NCBI GenBank assembly: GCA_050998805.1
Contig: JBPCPV010000046.1
Coordinates: 57,541 to 121,540, forward strand
DNA length: 64,000 nucleotides
Reading direction: 5' to 3'
Origin: JAICKM01 sp050998805
GTDB taxonomy: Bacteria > Chloroflexota > Chloroflexia > QHBQ01 > JAICKM01
Shown here: piece by piece, positions 40,799 through 48,700 of the stretch
How the letters are laid out: each line of letters starts with the position of its first letter
Position numbering within the stretch: the stretch's first letter is position 1
Position numbers and translations under genes: made by a program
Notes under the pieces: model-generated
The model's input: the letters and a program-made list of their open reading frames with translations, nothing else
Database searches by the model: none
What the model was told of the DNA's origin: nothing

Positions 40799-40847
40799 AC
40801 TGACCGCCGACCACAGATTACTGACCACTGACCACCGACCACTGACC
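40799..40847. repeat. Heptamer array ACTGACC (inverted copy of the GGTCAGT family)
   Basis: Seven units: ACTGACC, GCCGACC, ACAGATT, ACTGACC, ACTGACC, ACCGACC, ACTGACC. It ends 1 bp before the acyl-CoA dehydrogenase stop codon (40849-40851). Confidence 0.9.
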
Positions 40848-40848
40848 A

Positions 40849-42003
40849 CTACGCAGGGCAGCCCAAGCCGCCCGCTATCTGTGTCCGCAATTCTTCGCTG
40901 GTGAAGCCGAGGAGGCGGAACATGCGGGCATCTCGGTAGCCGCGCTCGACCCAGAGTTCTTTCATGAAGCCCATGCCGCCATGTACCTGCATGGAGCGGT
41001 CGGCGACGCGGAAGAGCGTCTCGGTGGAGACGAGCTTTGCCATCGCGGGCGGCCCTGGCTCGGCGCGGCCCTGCTCAATGCCCCAGGAGGCCCGGTAGAC
41101 GGCCTGCTGGGCGGCGAAGATCTCGGCGGCGGAGTCGGCGAGCATGTTCTGAACCGCGCCGAAGCCTGCGATCGGCTTGCCGAACTGCCGGCGCTGTAGG
41201 GCGAAGTCGCGGGCGGCCTCGATCATGCGGGAGCCGAGGCCGACGCCGATAGCGCCGAGTGTGACGCCGAAGCGAGAAAGCGCGGCATGGGCGAGCGCAA
41301 GGCCGGGGTCTTCGCCGATGGGCAGACGGCCGGCGAGGCGGTTAGCTTCCGGCACCTCGCAGGCTTCGAGGCGGAGTTCGCAGATGCCGAGGCCGTGGAG
41401 GCCGAGCTGCTCTCGCGCCGGGCCGGTGGTGAGGCCGGGGGTGCCGCGCTCGATGGCGAAGACCCCGGTGCCAGCGTCAGTACCGGCGAGTTTGGCGAAG
41501 ACGACGTTGATCCCGGCTTCGGGGCCGTTCAGCACCCAGGCTTTGGCCCCGTCGAGCCGGTAGCCGCTGCCTGCCGGGGTGGCGGTCGTCCTCATGCCGC
41601 GCCCGTCGGTTGCGGTACCTTCCTCTACGAGGGCGAACGCGCCGAGCAGCTCGCCGGAGGCAAGGGGCGGGAGGAAGCGTGCGCGCTGCTCCGGGGTGCC
41701 GCCCAGGGCGAGCGCCTCACCGGCGAGGCCGCTGCTCGCGCTCAACATGACCGCGTAGACCGCGTTCGCCCTGCCGAGTTGCTCCATCGCCAGCGTGTAG
41801 CCGGTGAAACCGAGGCCGATGCCGCCATCCTCCTCGGAGAAGGGCAGGCCGAAGAAGCCGAGTTCGCCCATCTCCTTGACCCGTTCCGGGGGGATGCGGG
41901 CGGCGCGTTCCACTTCCATCTCTTGGGGCAGCAGGCTCTTCTCAACATAATCGCGCACCGTCTGCACGACCATCTCGACATCCGCCGACGCTCTGAAGTC
42001 CAT
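40849..42003 (-). CDS. Acyl-CoA dehydrogenase family protein with substituted catalytic position
   Basis: 384 residues, a normal length. The three-part fold is visible: an N-terminal helical domain, a middle beta domain (FALVEEGTATDGRGMRTTA), and a C-terminal helical domain (RRQFGKPIAGFGAVQNMLAD, MQVHGGMGFMKELWVERGYRDARMFRLLGFTSEEL). In most members the last segment reads Y-E-G-T with the catalytic Glu; here the aligned residues are L-G-F-T. The isovaleryl-type alternative Glu position reads Ser (ALSRFGV). It should use FAD and pass electrons to EtfAB. The promoter is TTGACG-17-TTAGAG (42070-42098). Confidence 0.85.
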   Translation of the reverse strand: MDFRASADVEMVVQTVRDYVEKSLLPQEMEVERAARIPPERVKEMGELGFFGLPFSEEDGGIGLGFTGYTLAMEQLGRANAVYAVMLSASSGLAGEALALGGTPEQRARFLPPLASGELLGAFALVEEGTATDGRGMRTTATPAGSGYRLDGAKAWVLNGPEAGINVVFAKLAGTDAGTGVFAIERGTPGLTTGPAREQLGLHGLGICELRLEACEVPEANRLAGRLPIGEDPGLALAHAALSRFGVTLGAIGVGLGSRMIEAARDFALQRRQFGKPIAGFGAVQNMLADSAAEIFAAQQAVYRASWGIEQGRAEPGPPAMAKLVSTETLFRVADRSMQVHGGMGFMKELWVERGYRDARMFRLLGFTSEELRTQIAGGLGCPA

Positions 42004-42038
42004 GTTTGGGCCGCCTGGGATATATGTCGAATAGTCAT

Positions 42039-42060
42039 GATTGGGCGGGAACGCCCAATC
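42039..42060. promoter_or_regulatory. 9-bp perfect inverted repeat at the 5' end of the acyl-CoA operon leader
   Basis: GATTGGGCG-GGAA-CGCCCAATC. It starts only ~3 nt after the predicted transcript start, so the mRNA would begin with a strong hairpin. It may stabilise the mRNA or be an operator. Confidence 0.6.
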
Positions 42061-42069
42061 TCGTCCTCA

Positions 42070-42098
42070 CTCTAACACAAAGGGCTGAGGATCGTCAA
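42070..42098 (-). promoter_or_regulatory. Promoter of the acyl-CoA oxidation operon
   Basis: Minus-strand TTGACG (42093-42098), 17-bp spacer, TTAGAG (42070-42075). Predicted start of transcription near 42063. Confidence 0.6.
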
Positions 42099-42129
42099 GA
42101 ATGGTTGCCTGAGATCCGCTCACTGACTA

Positions 42130-42158
42130 TTGCCACCCCCCGGCAGGGCTGATATAAT
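42130..42158 (+). promoter_or_regulatory. Plus-strand promoter pointing antisense into the cupin regulator gene
   Basis: TTGCCA (42130-42135), 17 bp, TATAAT (42153-42158). No plus-strand frame starts after it. The transcript would run antisense to 42173-42745. Confidence 0.5.
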
Positions 42159-42172
42159 GCGGGTGGTCTTGA

Positions 42173-42745
42173 TTATGGCCCGGCCTTGAACCTGTGACCC
42201 CACACAATCAGCAAAAAATACCGGCATGGCTCGGTGCCGGGGTTGGCAAAAGTGTGTTCCACATCCGCCGGGAAAAAGAGTGAGTCGCCTGCCGCCAGCA
42301 GCACGTCCTCCGGTCCCAGCCGACAATGGAGTTGCCCGACCTCCACAGTGATATGTTCCATCGTGCCCGGCGGGTGGGGCGGCAACGCGCCCGTGCCGGC
42401 ACCGGGCGGGATGGTGTACTCAACGACTTCCAGCCCGCGTCTGACGAGAGCCGGGGCCAGCAGCACCCGCGTCACCTCCGTCTGCGGGTCCATCCAGACC
42501 TGGGCATCCTCCCGTCGGGTAACGGTCAGCGCCTCGCCGGCTGCTTCGCCCACCAGTTGCGACACCGTGCAATCCAGCGCGGCGGCAACCTGGCAGACGA
42601 CCTTGATCGTCGGGTTCCTGGCCCCCCGCTCAATATCGGACAGCATGGCCCGGCTGACCCCACTCTGCTCGGCCAGCGCCTCCAACGTCAGATCTCGCGC
42701 CGCCCGCCGCTCCCGGATATTGTCACCTAATTCCAACTGTGCCAC
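42173..42745 (-). CDS. XRE-family regulator with C-terminal cupin domain
   Basis: 190 residues. The N-terminal helix-turn-helix (LTLEALAEQSGVSRAMLSDIERGARNPTIKVV, ~18-50) and C-terminal cupin (PHPPGTMEHITVEVGQL, FFPADVEHTFANPG) give the PuuR/SutR-type arrangement, which senses small molecules. It is divergent from an EamA transporter whose gene it may control. The GTG at 42745 overlaps GGAG; the TTG at 42736, 8 bp from GGAGG, is an alternative. TATAAT lies at 42756-42761. An opposite-strand promoter at 42130 runs antisense to it. Confidence 0.88.
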   Translation of the reverse strand: MAQLELGDNIRERRAARDLTLEALAEQSGVSRAMLSDIERGARNPTIKVVCQVAAALDCTVSQLVGEAAGEALTVTRREDAQVWMDPQTEVTRVLLAPALVRRGLEVVEYTIPPGAGTGALPPHPPGTMEHITVEVGQLHCRLGPEDVLLAAGDSLFFPADVEHTFANPGTEPCRYFLLIVWGHRFKAGP

Positions 42746-42755
42746 CTCCGGCCCT

Positions 42756-42807
42756 ATTATACCGTCTTTCCGCGATAGTGGACAAGTTCTACTTAATACG
42801 CTATAAT
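42756..42807. promoter_or_regulatory. Divergent promoters of the cupin regulator and EamA transporter
   Basis: Minus strand TATAAT at 42756-42761. Plus strand TGGACA (42779-42784), 17 bp, TATAAT (42802-42807). A shared operator in the 40 bp between them is likely but not identified. Confidence 0.65.
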
Positions 42808-42848
42808 GGACGCAATTCCACTAACTGGGATAGAGAAGGGAGACGGCG

Positions 42849-43793
42849 GTGCAACTTCAGAAGCGGTGGGGTGCCTTTGATGCAGAGACGCGGGGGCTGG
42901 CGCTGGGGTTGGTGGGCGTGTTGAGCTTTAGCCTGACATTGCCCGCCACACGGGTTGCCGTAGCCGGGCTTGATGCGACGTTTGTCGGTCTGGGGCGGGC
43001 GCTGGTCGCCGCGGTGGGGGCGGCGATTTTCCTGGCGGTTACGCGGGCACCGGTGCCGGGGCGAGAGCATTGGCGGGGCCTGGTCATCGTGGCGTTGGGT
43101 GTGGTGCTCGGCTTTCCGCTGTTGTCGGCCTGGGCCACTCGCCAGCTGCCGGCCGCGCATGGCGCTGTCATCCTCGGGCTGATGCCCCTGGCGACGGCGC
43201 TGGCGGGCGCAGCGAGGGCAGGTGAGCGGCCTTCGCGCGTCTTCTGGCTGGCGGGTGCCGTCGGCAGTGTGGCTGTGGTTGGCTTTGCCCTCGCGCAAGG
43301 GGCGGGCACGCTACAGCCTGCGGATCTCGTGCTGGGGTCGGCAGTAGTCGCGGCCGCGCTGGGCTACGCCGAGGGCGGGCGGCTGGCGCGGGTGCTGGGC
43401 GGGCCGCAGGTCATTTGCTGGGCACTGGTGTTGGCCGCGCCCTTCCTGGCCGTGCCGGTGGCCGGGGTGGTGGTCACACATGGGCTGGACGCGCCCCCGG
43501 TGAGTTGGCTCGGTTTCGCCTACGTGAGCCTTATCAGCCAATTGCTGGGCTTTTTCGCCTGGTATCGCGGCATGGCCCTCGCCGGCGTCGCCCGTGTCGG
43601 CCAACTACAGCTCCTGCAACCTTTCCTGACGATTTTCGCCGCCGCGCTGCTGTTGGGCGAACAGCTCACCCCGCTCACCCTCGGCGCAGCTGCGGTAGTC
43701 GTCGCCACCGTCGCGGTCGGCAGGCGGGCGGGCGTGACCCGGCCGGGGCCGCCCGTCCCGTCGCGTGAGGCAGGCGTAGCCGCAAAGCATTAA
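42849..43793 (+). CDS. EamA / DMT-family transporter
   Basis: 314 residues with ten predicted helices in two five-helix halves. The first half starts GLVGVLSFSLTLPATRVAVAGLDATFVGLGRA, and the second repeats the EamA pattern (LVLGSAVVAAALGYAEG, then AWYRGMALAGVARVGQLQLLQPF). EamA proteins usually export or import amino acids, nucleosides or drugs. GTG start with AAGGGAG 6 bp upstream. It is divergent from the cupin regulator. The 3' end overlaps the convergent histidine phosphatase by 4 bp. Confidence 0.88.
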   Translation: MQLQKRWGAFDAETRGLALGLVGVLSFSLTLPATRVAVAGLDATFVGLGRALVAAVGAAIFLAVTRAPVPGREHWRGLVIVALGVVLGFPLLSAWATRQLPAAHGAVILGLMPLATALAGAARAGERPSRVFWLAGAVGSVAVVGFALAQGAGTLQPADLVLGSAVVAAALGYAEGGRLARVLGGPQVICWALVLAAPFLAVPVAGVVVTHGLDAPPVSWLGFAYVSLISQLLGFFAWYRGMALAGVARVGQLQLLQPFLTIFAAALLLGEQLTPLTLGAAAVVVATVAVGRRAGVTRPGPPVPSREAGVAAKH

Positions 43794-44473
43794 CGCGCCG
43801 AACTTCGACGCGCACTCGCCCAGGGCGTATCGGCCCCGCTGCCGGCCCGTGCCTCTAGGTTCGGGTCTTCGAGGCTCACCCGAACGGGCAACTTCGTCGG
43901 GTCGCCCGTGCCGGTGAAGACGAGCCGCGTCACAGAGCCTTTGTGTGGGTAGATGCCCCGCGCGCGAAGCGCGTCCACGGAAGGAGTGCCGCCGGTGAAC
44001 AGCACGCGGGCGAGCATGATCGGGTCGCCGTGGCTCACGCCGACTACCTCCTGCCCGGGGTGGCGGGAGAGCATCGCCGCGCTCCAGCGCAAGATCCGGG
44101 CTGCGATCTGGTCGAGCGTCTCATCGGCAGGGTGGCCGGGTGGATCGTAGAAGTTGTAGCGGCGGGCCGCCATCTCGACATTCGGGGTGCCCTGCCAGCT
44201 TGTGCGGACCTCGGCCAGCGATTGGGTTACGCTCACGCGCAGGCCGGGGTGTTCGGCTGCGATAGCCCGCGCGGTCTGTCGCGCCCGGAGCTGCGGGCTG
44301 CTGTAGATAGCGGCCAACGGCTCGGAGCGCAGATGTTGGGCTGTGCGCTCGGCTTCCTCCAGCCCGGTCACGCTTAGGCGAAAGCGCGGTAGGCGGCCGT
44401 ATACCACCTCGCCCGGATTATGCACATCGGCGTGGCGCACCAGCAGGATCGTCGTGATTTCGTCTTCAGCCAT
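43790..44473 (-). CDS. Histidine phosphatase family protein
   Basis: 227 residues from the ATG at 44473 (MAEDEITTILLVRHADV). The catalytic motif reads R-H-A rather than R-H-G, and the second His is in VGVSHGDPIM. EVRTSWQG gives the acidic residue. It is not closely similar to the two paralogs at 11804 and 59855. The longer reading back to 44539 crosses the promoter of the neighbouring gene and is rejected. The substrate is unknown. Confidence 0.83.
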   Translation of the reverse strand: MAEDEITTILLVRHADVHNPGEVVYGRLPRFRLSVTGLEEAERTAQHLRSEPLAAIYSSPQLRARQTARAIAAEHPGLRVSVTQSLAEVRTSWQGTPNVEMAARRYNFYDPPGHPADETLDQIAARILRWSAAMLSRHPGQEVVGVSHGDPIMLARVLFTGGTPSVDALRARGIYPHKGSVTRLVFTGTGDPTKLPVRVSLEDPNLEARAGSGADTPWASARRSSAR

Positions 44474-44497
44474 TTGATCTCGCCGTACTGGGTGGGA

Positions 44498-44503
44498 TAT
44501 AAT
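44498..44503 (+). promoter_or_regulatory. -10 box TATAAT, leaderless arrangement
   Basis: Ends 7 bp before the ATG at 44511. It also rules out an ATG at 44502, which lies within the box. Confidence 0.65.
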
Positions 44504-44510
44504 GACGGCT

Positions 44511-44858
44511 ATGCAGAGGGACCAACTCGAACGCGCCATCGAATGGGGACGCGCCTACCGCCCCGAGTGGGACACCGACCCGGATCAATACGCTGACTCG
44601 GGCGCGGTTGTCTGGGGGCACAGTCGGCGTCTCGGCAAGCTCCTCATCTCCTCCACCGGTTTCAAGGCATACCTCGGCGTCCAGCACATTGACCCCAGCA
44701 TCGCCGGATGGGGCGATTTCTCGGCTCCCCAGGCGCGGTTTTTCGTCTCCTGGTTCGTTGGCCTCAGCTGCCTGGGCCTCCGCACCGCACCCACGATGCC
44801 GGCCGCGCTCGACCTGCTCTGGGAGGCGTATTGCCTCACACCTTACTATATTCCGTGA
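44511..44858 (+). CDS. Conserved-looking small protein of unknown function
   Basis: 115 residues beginning MQRDQLERAIEWGRAYRPEWDTD. It is Trp-rich (eight Trp) with a mixture of charged and aromatic residues, without membrane helices or a signal. I do not recognise the family. A TATAAT box 7 bp before the ATG and normal codon use support a real gene. It is convergent with, and overlaps by 23 bp, thyX. Confidence 0.55.
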   Translation: MQRDQLERAIEWGRAYRPEWDTDPDQYADSGAVVWGHSRRLGKLLISSTGFKAYLGVQHIDPSIAGWGDFSAPQARFFVSWFVGLSCLGLRTAPTMPAALDLLWEAYCLTPYYIP

Positions 44859-45606
44859 CCGCCACCTCACTGCCGTCTTCTGCGGTCGTGATCTCGTAGT
44901 CTCCGAAGAGGTTGGGGGCCTCGGCCTGCAAGACGCGCAGGATCGTGATCGCGAGCCGCCGGATCTCCGGCTCGGAGTACGAGCTGGCGCGCATCTCGAT
45001 GAAGTGGCGCCAGGAGCGGGCGTTCGCCGTGACGACGATCTTGGTCTCGGTGGCGTTCGGCAGGACCGAGCGCGCCGCCTGCCGCGCCATCTTCCGTCGC
45101 AGCGTCCGGTTGCCTATCTCGGCGAACTGCTTATCGAGCAGGTCCACCAGTTGGACATACGCCTCCTGAGCCGCCGCCGTGGCCCGCTCGAAGACGGCCA
45201 TCGCCTCGGGGTTGCCGGCAATCGCCTCCGGCACCACGAAGTCGGTGTCGGTTTCGTCTACGTAGCGTTGACTCAGTTGGCTGAAAGAAAAGCCAGCTCT
45301 GTGCCGGATCAGTTCATGCGTGAGGCTGCGAGAGACGCCGGTGAGTAGGAAGGTCCATGTCGCATGCTCGATCACGCTGCCGTGCTTGGCCTCCAGGATG
45401 TTATGGATGTACTCCCGGTTGGTCTTGCGGCCCTTGCCGAAGGACATGTAGCAGAGCCGGCCCCCGGCCTCGACGACTTTCTCGGCAGCCGACCCTGCGT
45501 CGGTCTCCCACGCCATGCCCTCGCCTGCGATGAACTCGGCGGCTACGGCGTCGTCAAACTGCTGGCGTGCGAGCAAGAAAACTTGGGGTTCATGGAGGAT
45601 ATGCAT
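44836..45606 (-). CDS. thyX: FAD-dependent thymidylate synthase
   Basis: 256 residues. The ThyX signature is present as RHRAGFSFSQLSQRY, one residue longer between RHR and S than the classic RHRx7S; I am not sure that is unusual. Other conserved parts are HGSVIEHATWTF, ARSVLPNATETKIVVTANARSWRHFI, and E-I-R. It makes dTMP from dUMP using methylene-tetrahydrofolate, FAD and NADPH. It is convergent with 44511 and divergent from the kinase gene. TATAAT (45637-45642) gives a ~24-nt leader with AAAGGA. The in-frame extension back to 46002 lies over the kinase gene. Confidence 0.92.
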   Translation of the reverse strand: MHILHEPQVFLLARQQFDDAVAAEFIAGEGMAWETDAGSAAEKVVEAGGRLCYMSFGKGRKTNREYIHNILEAKHGSVIEHATWTFLLTGVSRSLTHELIRHRAGFSFSQLSQRYVDETDTDFVVPEAIAGNPEAMAVFERATAAAQEAYVQLVDLLDKQFAEIGNRTLRRKMARQAARSVLPNATETKIVVTANARSWRHFIEMRASSYSEPEIRRLAITILRVLQAEAPNLFGDYEITTAEDGSEVAVTEYSKV

Positions 45607-45636
45607 GGTGGTCGATCCTTTCCTATGGTTGCCGAC

Positions 45637-45642
45637 ATTATA
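45637..45642 (-). promoter_or_regulatory. -10 box TATAAT of thyX
   Basis: Preceded by TGTGC, like the phosphoesterase -10 at 62822, and gives a short leader before the ATG at 45606. Confidence 0.6.
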
Positions 45643-45719
45643 GCACAACCCGCGCTCCCTGGCACGCTCAGATCCGCCCACAATTCGCCGCTCCCTTGCG
45701 CCCATCCCCCGCCGGCTGG

Positions 45720-45725
45720 TATAAT
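45720..45725 (+). promoter_or_regulatory. -10 box TATAAT of the GAF/PAS kinase gene, leaderless arrangement
   Basis: Ends 5 bp before the ATG at 45731. Confidence 0.6.
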
Positions 45726-45730
45726 CGGAC

Positions 45731-48700
45731 ATGGTGGTTGAGCATTTGGTAATCGAACAGAGGACGGCACCTAGCCTTGAAGCTGTTTGCGAGGCGTTGG
45801 CTGGTGTGCCTGCCGCCGATGACCCCGCGGAGCTGCGCGAGGCTTGCCTGGGCGACCTGGAGCGGCTTTTTGGCCCTGCTGCCGTGGCAATCGTCCAGAC
45901 CGACGGTGACGATTGCAGGGTCGTCGCCGCGTGGAGGCTGCCGGTGGGGCTGCCGGCGATCTGGCCCGCCGCCCCGTTGCGCCAATTCGAGGGCCACGAC
46001 ACGCGGCTCGGGCCGGGTGCCTTCGGCCCCGCGGTCGGGTACGCTCTCGAAGCCGCAGGTCTGACGACTGCCTGGCGCTTGCCGTTGCCCGCCGAAGAGC
46101 ATCTCGGCGGAGCGATCCTGCTCTTCTACAGCGCGGCCCGCCCCGCCCCGTCCCCAGACGGCTTTGAGCTTGCCGAGTTCTACGCGGATCAGTTCGCCAT
46201 CAGGCTGGCGAACGCTGAACTCCGCTCCCGGCTCAAGACGCAGCGCATACAGCTTGAAGCGACGGAGGCCGTCAGCGAGATCACAGCCGCGCTCAACAGC
46301 CGCCTCGGTGAGCCGGATGTGCTGCAACTGATCGCGGATCGGGCGCAGGAATTGCTTGTCAGCGACGGCGTGGCGATCAACCTGCTCGAACCTGATGGGC
46401 GCTCGGTGAGGACGGTCGTGGTCAGCGGGGAGCGGATGACGACATTGCTCAACAGGGTGTATACCACAGACGCAAGCATGGTCGCCCGCGTCACGTTCAC
46501 CGGCAAGCACTCGGTCTGGCGCGCTGAAAACGGCAATGTCTCCGTCCTGCCCGGCATCCGCGCCGCGCTTATCCATCCCCTCACCGGGCCGTTCGGGCCG
46601 ATCGGCACGATTGGTGTCTTCGCCACAGAGAGCGGGCGCGTCTTCATCCAATCGGACATCCGCCTGCTCGAGCTCTTCGCCCGGCAAGCCGCGCTGGCGA
46701 TCACCAACGCCCGTCTGCTCGAACGCTCACGTCAAGAGGCCGCGCTCCAAACGAACTTCAACGAGGTCAGCGAGGCGCTGCTGCTGGCTCAGGGCGAAGA
46801 TGAGATCTTGACTAAGCTCGTCGAGACGGCAGCCCGGCTGATACCCTGTGAAACCTGCTATTTTGCGGTCTACAACAGCGACATGAGCAGCGCCGTCGTC
46901 AGCCACGCCGAGAGCCGCCCCGGCGCTCCCGGAATGCTCGGCACCTGGGATCCCCAGAGCGCCTGGCCGGATCTGCTGCTTTCAATACTCAAGGGCGACA
47001 TCCTCTACTGGTCGGGGCACGGCTCCGAAGGGCCGACGGCCAGCGAGCAAACTTGGCAGGCACATGGGATCGACTCCACGATCCTGGTGCCGGTGCTGTA
47101 CCGTGGATGGCTGATCGGGGTACTCGGCTTCGCTAATATACGCCGGATGCCGAACTGGCTGCCGCTCACGCCGGATCTGCTGCGCCACCTGGCCTCCCAG
47201 ATCGCCTCGGCGCTGGCGACGGCCCGGCTCTACGAAGAAGCCCGCGAGCACCTGGCCTCGGTCCGCCGCCTCAGCGAGCGGCTGCACGCGCTGAACAACG
47301 TCAGCGTGCAGATCCAGGCCGCCCGCCATGCCGACGAAGTTTTCGTGCAGACCTTCACCGGCCTGCGGAGCCTGGGGCTACATGCCGTGGTTCTCGGCAT
47401 GGACGCGGCCGGCGAGCATCTGCGGCTGATCGCCCACTCGTTCAACCCCGGCGACACCGCCCGCGTGGTAGCCACGAACGTGTCGGCGGTGCCCACTGAG
47501 CCGATGCCGACGCAGACCGACCCGGCGATCCAGGCCGCTATGGAGACCCGCGAGGTCCAGTTCTGCTCGGATGTCGGCTCGGCGCTGGCCGTCTGCTACC
47601 CGGATGTCGCCCGCGAAAATCTGGACGAGCTTATCGCCACGCTCGACCTCGCGCGGGGCGTGATTGCGCCGCTGATCGCCCGCGACCGGCTGCTCGGCCT
47701 GCTGGTGATACTGGGCGCGAACTTGCAGTCGGGAGACGAGGCCGCGCTCGCCCCGCTTGCCAGCCAGGCGGCTATCGCGCTCGACAAGGCGGACCTTTAC
47801 GATGCGATGCTCGCCGCATACAGGTTCTCGGAGTCGCTGATCGATTCGATGAGCGAAGGGCTGGTGGTGGTTGACACGGAGGGGAGGCATATGCTGGCGA
47901 ACCGCGCCTTCTGTGACATGGTGGGCTACAATGCCGAAGAGTTGGAGAACCGGCACCCTCCGCACCCCTATTGGCCCGACGAGGACGACGAGCCGTCGTG
48001 GAGCGACCTCCAGAGCCTGCTGGCAGGCGACCAATTCGCCGGCCACGAAATAGCGATAAACCTCCGCCGGCGCGACGGCACCAGCTTCCACGCCGGCATG
48101 ACCCCAGGCGATGTTCACGACGAGCGCGGGCGCGTCACCGGGCGGCTCGTTATCGTCCGCGACCTGACCGAGCGCGAGAGCCTGGAAGCGGCTGCGGCCC
48201 AGGCCCACGCCGCCCGCGAAGCCGACCGGCTCAAGTCCGAGCTGTTGTCTACAGTCTCCCACGAACTACGTACCCCGCTGGCAGCGATCAAGGGCTTCAC
48301 CAGCACAATGCTGCGGTACAGGGACCGACTGAGCCAGGAGGAGCAGCGCGAGTTCCTGCACGACATCGAGGCGTCGAGCGACCGGCTGGCCGAACTCGTC
48401 GCCAACCTGCTCAACATGTCGCGCCTCGAGGCCGCCCTGCTGAGTATGGAGTGCAAATCGCTCGACCTGGCACCCTTGCTGCGTGAGGAGGCCGCCGGCT
48501 TCCTGCCTCGCATCAACGCCCGCCAGCAGACGTTGGTGCTTGATCTCCCCGAGCAGTTCCCGCTTGTGCAAGCCGATCCACGCCGTATGCGCCAGGTCTT
48601 CTCGAACCTGCTGGACAACGCCGCGAAGTACACCCCTGAGTCGGGGTGTGTCACTCTGCGCGCCATCGAGGAAGCCGACGAGCTGCTGGTCGAAATCGTG

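Noticed and set aside
5660..40847. Heptamer arrays as CRISPR arrays
   Set aside because: Units are 7 bp without spacers; no cas genes are present.
44836..46002. 388-residue version of ThyX
   Set aside because: The extension lies antisense to the kinase gene and upstream of the thyX promoter at 45637.
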